A program made the translations under genes and the position numbers. A model generated the notes under the pieces. The model worked only from the letters and a program-made list of their open reading frames with translations, was not told the origin of the DNA and made no database searches. 64,000 nt of DNA from positions 1-64,000 of the forward strand of contig NZ_PVZN01000020.1 in assembly GCF_003024385.1 (NCBI RefSeq), read 5' to 3'. The DNA comes from Pseudomonas sp. BBP2017 (GTDB lineage: Bacteria; Pseudomonadota; Gammaproteobacteria; Pseudomonadales; Pseudomonadaceae). Below are positions 60,801 through 64,000 of this stretch, in pieces; the stretch's first letter is position 1; every line of letters begins with the position of its first letter.

Positions 60801-61559
60801 GTGCGCTTCGCCGTACTTGGAAGTGGAAGCCAGGGAAATGGCACGCTGATCGCCAGTGACAACACCCTTGTCCTGGTTGACTGCGGCTTCTCCCTGCGTG
60901 AGACCGAGCGGCGCCTGGCGCTGCTCGGCGTTTCTGCCCTGCAGTTGAGTGCCGTGCTGGTAACCCACGAACATGCCGACCACGTGCATGGGGTCGGTTT
61001 GCTGGCGCGGCGCTACAATGTACCGGTCTACCTCAGCCGCGGTACCTTGCGCGGCATGCGCAAACCGGTCGAGGCGGCAGGCTTTCTGGCGGCAAACGAG
61101 ACCCTGCAGATCGGCGCCTTGAGCATCCGCGCCGTGGGCGTGACCCACGACGCGCTGGAGCCGTTGCAGTATGTGTTTGACGACGGAAGCCGACGTTTCG
61201 GTGTGTTGACTGACCTTGGCTCCTACGACGCCGCCTTGCTGGAAAGTTATCAGGGCCTGGATGCCTTGCTGATCGAGGCCAACCACTGTCGCGACCTGCT
61301 GGGACGCGGGCCTTACCCGATGTTTCTCAAACAGCGGGTGAGTGGCGACTACGGACATTTGAACAACCACCAGGCCGCGCGCCTGGTGTCGGAGCTGGAC
61401 TGGCAGAACCTGCAACATCTGGTGCTGGCCCATCTCAGTAGCAAGAACAACCAGCCACAGCTGGCCCGGCAATGTTTCGTCGACACCCTCGGGTGCGACC
61501 CGGACTGGCTGCAAGTGGCCAACCAGGATTGCGGGCTCGACTGGCGCGAAATCGCCTAG
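60801..61559 (+). CDS. MBL-fold metal-dependent hydrolase (YycJ/WalJ-like)
   Basis: 252 residues, starting at a GTG directly after the bamC stop (0 bp), with no independent ribosome site. The metal motif THEHADHVHG and further ligands (GVTHDALEP, LTDLGSYD, IEANHC and VLAHLSSKNN) match the YycJ-like beta-lactamase fold, including exonuclease-like members. The substrate is unknown. It is 29 bp upstream of purC. Confidence 0.85.
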   Translation: MRFAVLGSGSQGNGTLIASDNTLVLVDCGFSLRETERRLALLGVSALQLSAVLVTHEHADHVHGVGLLARRYNVPVYLSRGTLRGMRKPVEAAGFLAANETLQIGALSIRAVGVTHDALEPLQYVFDDGSRRFGVLTDLGSYDAALLESYQGLDALLIEANHCRDLLGRGPYPMFLKQRVSGDYGHLNNHQAARLVSELDWQNLQHLVLAHLSSKNNQPQLARQCFVDTLGCDPDWLQVANQDCGLDWREIA

Positions 61560-61588
61560 CCCATCTTATTTAGCAAGCGGAGCCCATC

Positions 61589-62299
61589 ATGGAAAAACGT
61601 GAAGAACTCTACCGCGGCAAAGCCAAGTCGGTTTACAAAACCGACGACGCTGACCGCTTGATCCTGCTGTTTCGCAACGACACCTCGGCGTTCGACGGCA
61701 AACGTATCGAACAGCTCGACCGCAAGGGTATGGTGAACAACAAGTTCAACGCCTTCATCATGCAGAAGCTTGAAGAAGCCGGCATTCCTACCCAGTTCGA
61801 CAAACTGCTGGGCGACAACGAGTGCCTGGTCAAGAAGCTCGACATGATCCCGGTTGAATGCGTCGTGCGTAACTACGCCGCCGGCAGCCTGGTCAAGCGT
61901 CTGGGCGTGGAAGAGGGCATCAAGCTTGAGCCTTCGACCTTCGAACTGTTCCTCAAGAACGACGAGAAGGGTGATCCGTTCATCAACGAATCCCACGTTG
62001 TCGCCTTCGGCTGGGGTACTGCCGAGCAACTGGTGAAGATGAAAGCCCTGTCGCTCAAGGTCAACGAAGTGCTGAGCAAGCTGTTCGACGATGCAGGCCT
62101 GCTGCTGGTCGACTTCAAGCTGGAATTCGGCGTATTCCACGGCGAGATCGTCCTGGGTGACGAGTTCAGCCCGGACGGCTGCCGCCTGTGGGACAAAGAA
62201 ACCCGCAAGAAGATGGACAAGGACCGCTTCCGCCAGGGTCTGGGCGACGTCATTGAAGCCTACGAAGAAGTTGCCAAACGCCTGGGCGTGCCGCTGTAA
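61589..62299 (+). CDS. purC: Phosphoribosylaminoimidazole-succinocarboxamide synthase PurC
   Basis: 236 residues. It ligates aspartate to CAIR in purine synthesis. The family blocks ELYRGKAKSVYKTDD, MIPVECVVRNYAAGSLVKRL and LLLVDFKLEFG are intact, and the length is standard. The preceding MBL gene is 29 bp upstream; the start follows an AGCGGAG site. Confidence 0.97.
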   Translation: MEKREELYRGKAKSVYKTDDADRLILLFRNDTSAFDGKRIEQLDRKGMVNNKFNAFIMQKLEEAGIPTQFDKLLGDNECLVKKLDMIPVECVVRNYAAGSLVKRLGVEEGIKLEPSTFELFLKNDEKGDPFINESHVVAFGWGTAEQLVKMKALSLKVNEVLSKLFDDAGLLLVDFKLEFGVFHGEIVLGDEFSPDGCRLWDKETRKKMDKDRFRQGLGDVIEAYEEVAKRLGVPL

Positions 62300-62354
62300 C
62301 CGGCAAGTTCACGCAAGCGCCTGATACCACGCGAATTTTTTTCGCAAACAGGCT

Positions 62355-62382
62355 TTGCCTTTGGGCAAACTGCTGGTATCAT
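62355..62382 (+). promoter_or_regulatory. Sigma70 promoter of tRNA-Ser
   Basis: TTGCCT and TATCAT are separated by 16 bp, with the -10 box 10 bp before the mature tRNA. Confidence 0.7.
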
Positions 62383-62392
62383 GCGCGCCACT

Positions 62393-62482
62393 GGAGAGAT
62401 GCCGGAGTGGCCGAACGGGACGGATTCGAAATCCGTTGTACTGGCAACAGTACCTAGGGTTCAAATCCCTATCTCTCCGCCA
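62393..62482 (+). tRNA. tRNA-Ser (CGA)
   Basis: 90 nt including CCA, with the long variable arm of serine tRNAs (GTACTGGCAACAGTAC region) and the anticodon CGA at 62427-62429 in TTCGAAA. The acceptor stem is GGAGAGA/TCTCTCC. Confidence 0.97.
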
Positions 62483-62566
62483 TACGTATAAAACCCTCGC
62501 AAGTCACTGATTTGCGGGGGTTTTTCGTTTTTGGGTTCTGATCATTGTACGTAGAGATAGTACGTA
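62483..62566. repeat. Three TACGTA palindromes just beyond tRNA-Ser
   Basis: TACGTA occurs at 62483-62488, 62548-62553 and 62561-62566; the last two are in 7-bp direct repeats GTACGTA 13 bp apart. They begin directly at the tRNA 3' end, where integrases act, but no integrase is in the window. The wider 62528-62764 stretch shows no gene. Confidence 0.5.
62490..62527 (+). terminator. Terminator of tRNA-Ser
   Basis: ACCCTCGCAA (62493-62502) pairs with TTGCGGGGGT (62512-62521) with one G-T pair, followed by four more T. Confidence 0.75.
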
Positions 62567-62764
62567 AAACTTTTGCCGTCTTTAGGAAATTTCAGTCAAA
62601 CCCTCGGCTGTCGATTGCTAATTTAGGCCAGTAACGTAATAGCCTAGGGATTTCTAGGTTCTAAGCCCATTGCATCGGCCCGCTTACAACCTCAAGCGGG
62701 CGATCAGTGTCTTGGGGGCCAAGCAAATGATGCGACTGGTGGGCTGAAGAGCCTTTTTCAGCAC

Positions 62765-62798
62765 AAAAACAAACGCCCCGAACAAGTTGGGGCGTTTG
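62765..62798 (-). terminator. Terminator of the accessory gene pair
   Basis: CAAACGCCCC (62770-62779) pairs perfectly with GGGGCGTTTG (62789-62798); on the minus strand it is followed by a TTTTTGTG tract. It lies about 50 bp past the stop of the 62849 gene, its only candidate transcript. Confidence 0.8.
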
Positions 62799-62848
62799 GT
62801 CTTGGGCCTGTCAGTGTGTTTTCACACAGTCTGAATCGGCTCCTTTTT

Positions 62849-63610
62849 TCATGCGTGCTTCTGGTGTATCAAATCTTCAAGGGCGTTCTTTTGGTTATTC
62901 AGGGCTTGGAGCTCCTGAGTAGCTGCCTCTAACGCTACGGGGTGAGTCATGGAAAGGACGATTGCCATTGCCAGACCCATTTCCACACAAGCGAGCAAGC
63001 CCCACTCATAGCCGTGGTTTCCGACCGCATACAGACCCACATTTTCAAACTGGGTGAATCCCTCTGCATCGTCGATGATTCTGGTGTGAAGGGTGACTGT
63101 CTTGGCGTTGGGATGTGCGCCAAAGTCGATGGCGCTTTCGTACAGCGTGTACATCCAGTCGCCTAGTCCCTGTCCACGGGCATTTACGATTTTTTGGGCT
63201 GCCTTGATGGGAGACTGAAAGGCATTTTTGCAGGCTTTCAGAGCTTCTGGTGAGTTGTTCCGGCTTATCCAGATTTCAGTCAGAGACTGAGTTTCGTCCT
63301 CTGCCATCAGAAGGGCATAACAACCGGTTTCCAGTGCTGTTCTGAGGATTGGATGAACACCAGCAGCGTGACCAGTCAAACCCACGCGGAATGCAGTCAT
63401 CAGCAGGAAGCGAGCGTTGATGAGCATGGAGTGTATAACCAGCTCGTCAGGTGCTACGGCGGGTCCGCTGACGTGTTTTCTCATGTAGGAGTCAAGGCTA
63501 TCCATCATCGTCAGGAAGGGCGAGCCTGCAGCCAGGATTTCATCCAGATTCTCGGTCCCGGCGTTCAGGTAAGCGCGGAACGAATCATCACCATTGCTAC
63601 TGAACATCAT
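62849..63610 (-). CDS. Uncharacterised protein (253 aa), second gene of accessory pair
   Basis: 253 residues, mostly helical. A likely conserved core is INARFLLMTAFRVGLTGHAAG followed by VHPILRTALETGCYALLMAE, and another is YESAIDFGAHPNAKTVTLHT. The LRTALE...CYA pattern and the HPN motif recall the DUF5677 group of uncharacterised helical proteins, but I am not certain. Its start (ATG at 63610 or 63607) lies inside the end of the upstream gene with a 14-bp overlap, so both are translated together. It ends with a terminator. It is not part of the conserved core order and lies just beyond tRNA-Ser. Confidence 0.65.
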   Translation of the reverse strand: MMFSSNGDDSFRAYLNAGTENLDEILAAGSPFLTMMDSLDSYMRKHVSGPAVAPDELVIHSMLINARFLLMTAFRVGLTGHAAGVHPILRTALETGCYALLMAEDETQSLTEIWISRNNSPEALKACKNAFQSPIKAAQKIVNARGQGLGDWMYTLYESAIDFGAHPNAKTVTLHTRIIDDAEGFTQFENVGLYAVGNHGYEWGLLACVEMGLAMAIVLSMTHPVALEAATQELQALNNQKNALEDLIHQKHA

Positions 63611-64000
63611 TGACCTCGCTACGTTTGTTTTTCAGCTCAGCCTTGTACTGAGCCGCCTCTTCCTCGATACGCTCCATCGTCCAGCCAGCTTGCAGCCAGA
63701 TAGGTTCAAGGAGAGCCGTTAAGCGTTTGTCAGTCGCTGAAAACAGCTCAATGTCTTCGTTCAAGGCAGTGACAATTTCGTCGAAACCTCCCGCGTACAG
63801 TACGTCCATACTCTCGCGAAAGAACGTGTGTGCAAGGTGGTTTCTACGCTTGTTCGACCGATGAATCAGGGATTCCAGATCGGTTGGCACGGTCGTGATC
63901 TTCTTGAGTGAGTGGACCAACGCACCGAAGGTTTTAGAGAAACTTCCGTCGAAAAAATCTTCGTATTCCTCGTCCGTCCAATCTCCTTTTCGAGGCAAGA
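63597..64000 (-). CDS. Uncharacterised protein with RNxxxH (HEPN-like) motif, 5' end cut by window edge
   Basis: At least 133 codons are visible; the true start lies beyond the window or is TTG at 63998. The helical segment TDLESLIHRSNKRRNHLAHTFFRE contains R-N-x3-H, the motif that forms the active site of HEPN ribonucleases (R, a polar residue, then His after four). Downstream are a region FDEIVTALNEDIELFSATDKR and a charged tail. A ribonuclease or abortive-infection role is possible but rests on one motif. It overlaps the next gene by 14 bp. Confidence 0.6.
   Translation of the reverse strand, partial: LPRKGDWTDEEYEDFFDGSFSKTFGALVHSLKKITTVPTDLESLIHRSNKRRNHLAHTFFRESMDVLYAGGFDEIVTALNEDIELFSATDKRLTALLEPIWLQAGWTMERIEEEAAQYKAELKNKRSEVNDVQ

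Noticed and set aside
62483..64000. Integrated element with attachment site at tRNA-Ser
   Set aside because: No integrase or second copy of the tRNA end is in the window, so an integration event cannot be supported yet; only the accessory genes and repeats are reported.

Overview
The window is chromosomal DNA of a Pseudomonas, most likely of the P. putida/P. fluorescens lineage. This is inferred from gene content and order, not from a database search. The blocks mutS-fdxA/pncC-recA-recX, mprF with its hydrolase, lipoprotein-proS-oprD, aspS-pmpR-ruvCAB-ybgC-tolQRAB-pal-cpoB-queE-queC and nadA-bepA-tusA-perM-bcp-gcvR-dapA-bamC-purC all match gene orders I remember from that genus. Base composition is high GC throughout, and almost all DNA is coding.

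Layout. 1-0.4 kb: the edge of an IS3-family element, cut by the window. 0.4-16.2 kb: housekeeping genes, namely ferredoxin, mismatch repair, SOS recombination (recA with a LexA box, recX), a LOG protein, a tRNA acp3U transferase, ErdR, diacylglycerol kinase, the divergent finR/fpr oxidative-stress pair, and tRNA/rRNA/ribosome modification genes (trmO, an RluF-like protein without its catalytic Asp, rimO). 16.2-29.2 kb: aminoacyl-phosphatidylglycerol synthase and hydrolase, two initiator tRNA genes in tandem, dinB, a lipoprotein, proS, an OprD porin, HIT and SlyX proteins, a membrane-fused cold-shock protein and a broken dps. 29.6-42.1 kb: aspS, Holliday-junction resolution (ruvCAB), the Tol-Pal envelope operon, queuosine genes and tRNA-Lys. 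42.2-51.6 kb: a more accessory stretch with a Fur-box TonB receptor, a degenerate LytM protein, a decayed lipoprotein gene, a gamma-glutamyl polyamine cluster and a PEP-mutase-superfamily decarboxylase. 51.7-62.3 kb: a DUF945 protein, NAD synthesis, outer-membrane quality control (bepA, bamC), a sulfur carrier, a peroxiredoxin, lysine and purine synthesis. 62.4-64 kb: tRNA-Ser(CGA), followed by non-core DNA with two overlapping unknown genes. One of these carries an RNxxxH HEPN-like motif.

How the genes work together. Several neighbours form functional units. recA/recX/mutS/dinB/ruvCAB cover DNA repair. mprF and the overlapping hydrolase make and remove aminoacylated phosphatidylglycerol. The Tol-Pal operon, bepA, bamC and the LytM protein serve the envelope. 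The polyamine ligase, oxidase and binding protein feed gamma-glutamyl polyamine breakdown. Three convergent gene junctions carry long palindromes that probably act as bidirectional terminators.

Most promising for novelty: the gene pair beyond tRNA-Ser, the pseudouridine synthase without catalytic Asp, the 59-nt palindrome upstream of rimO, the 41-codon ORF linking ruvB to ybgC, and the dps and lipoprotein remnants. I found no CRISPR array, rRNA operon, complete prophage or obvious riboswitch.
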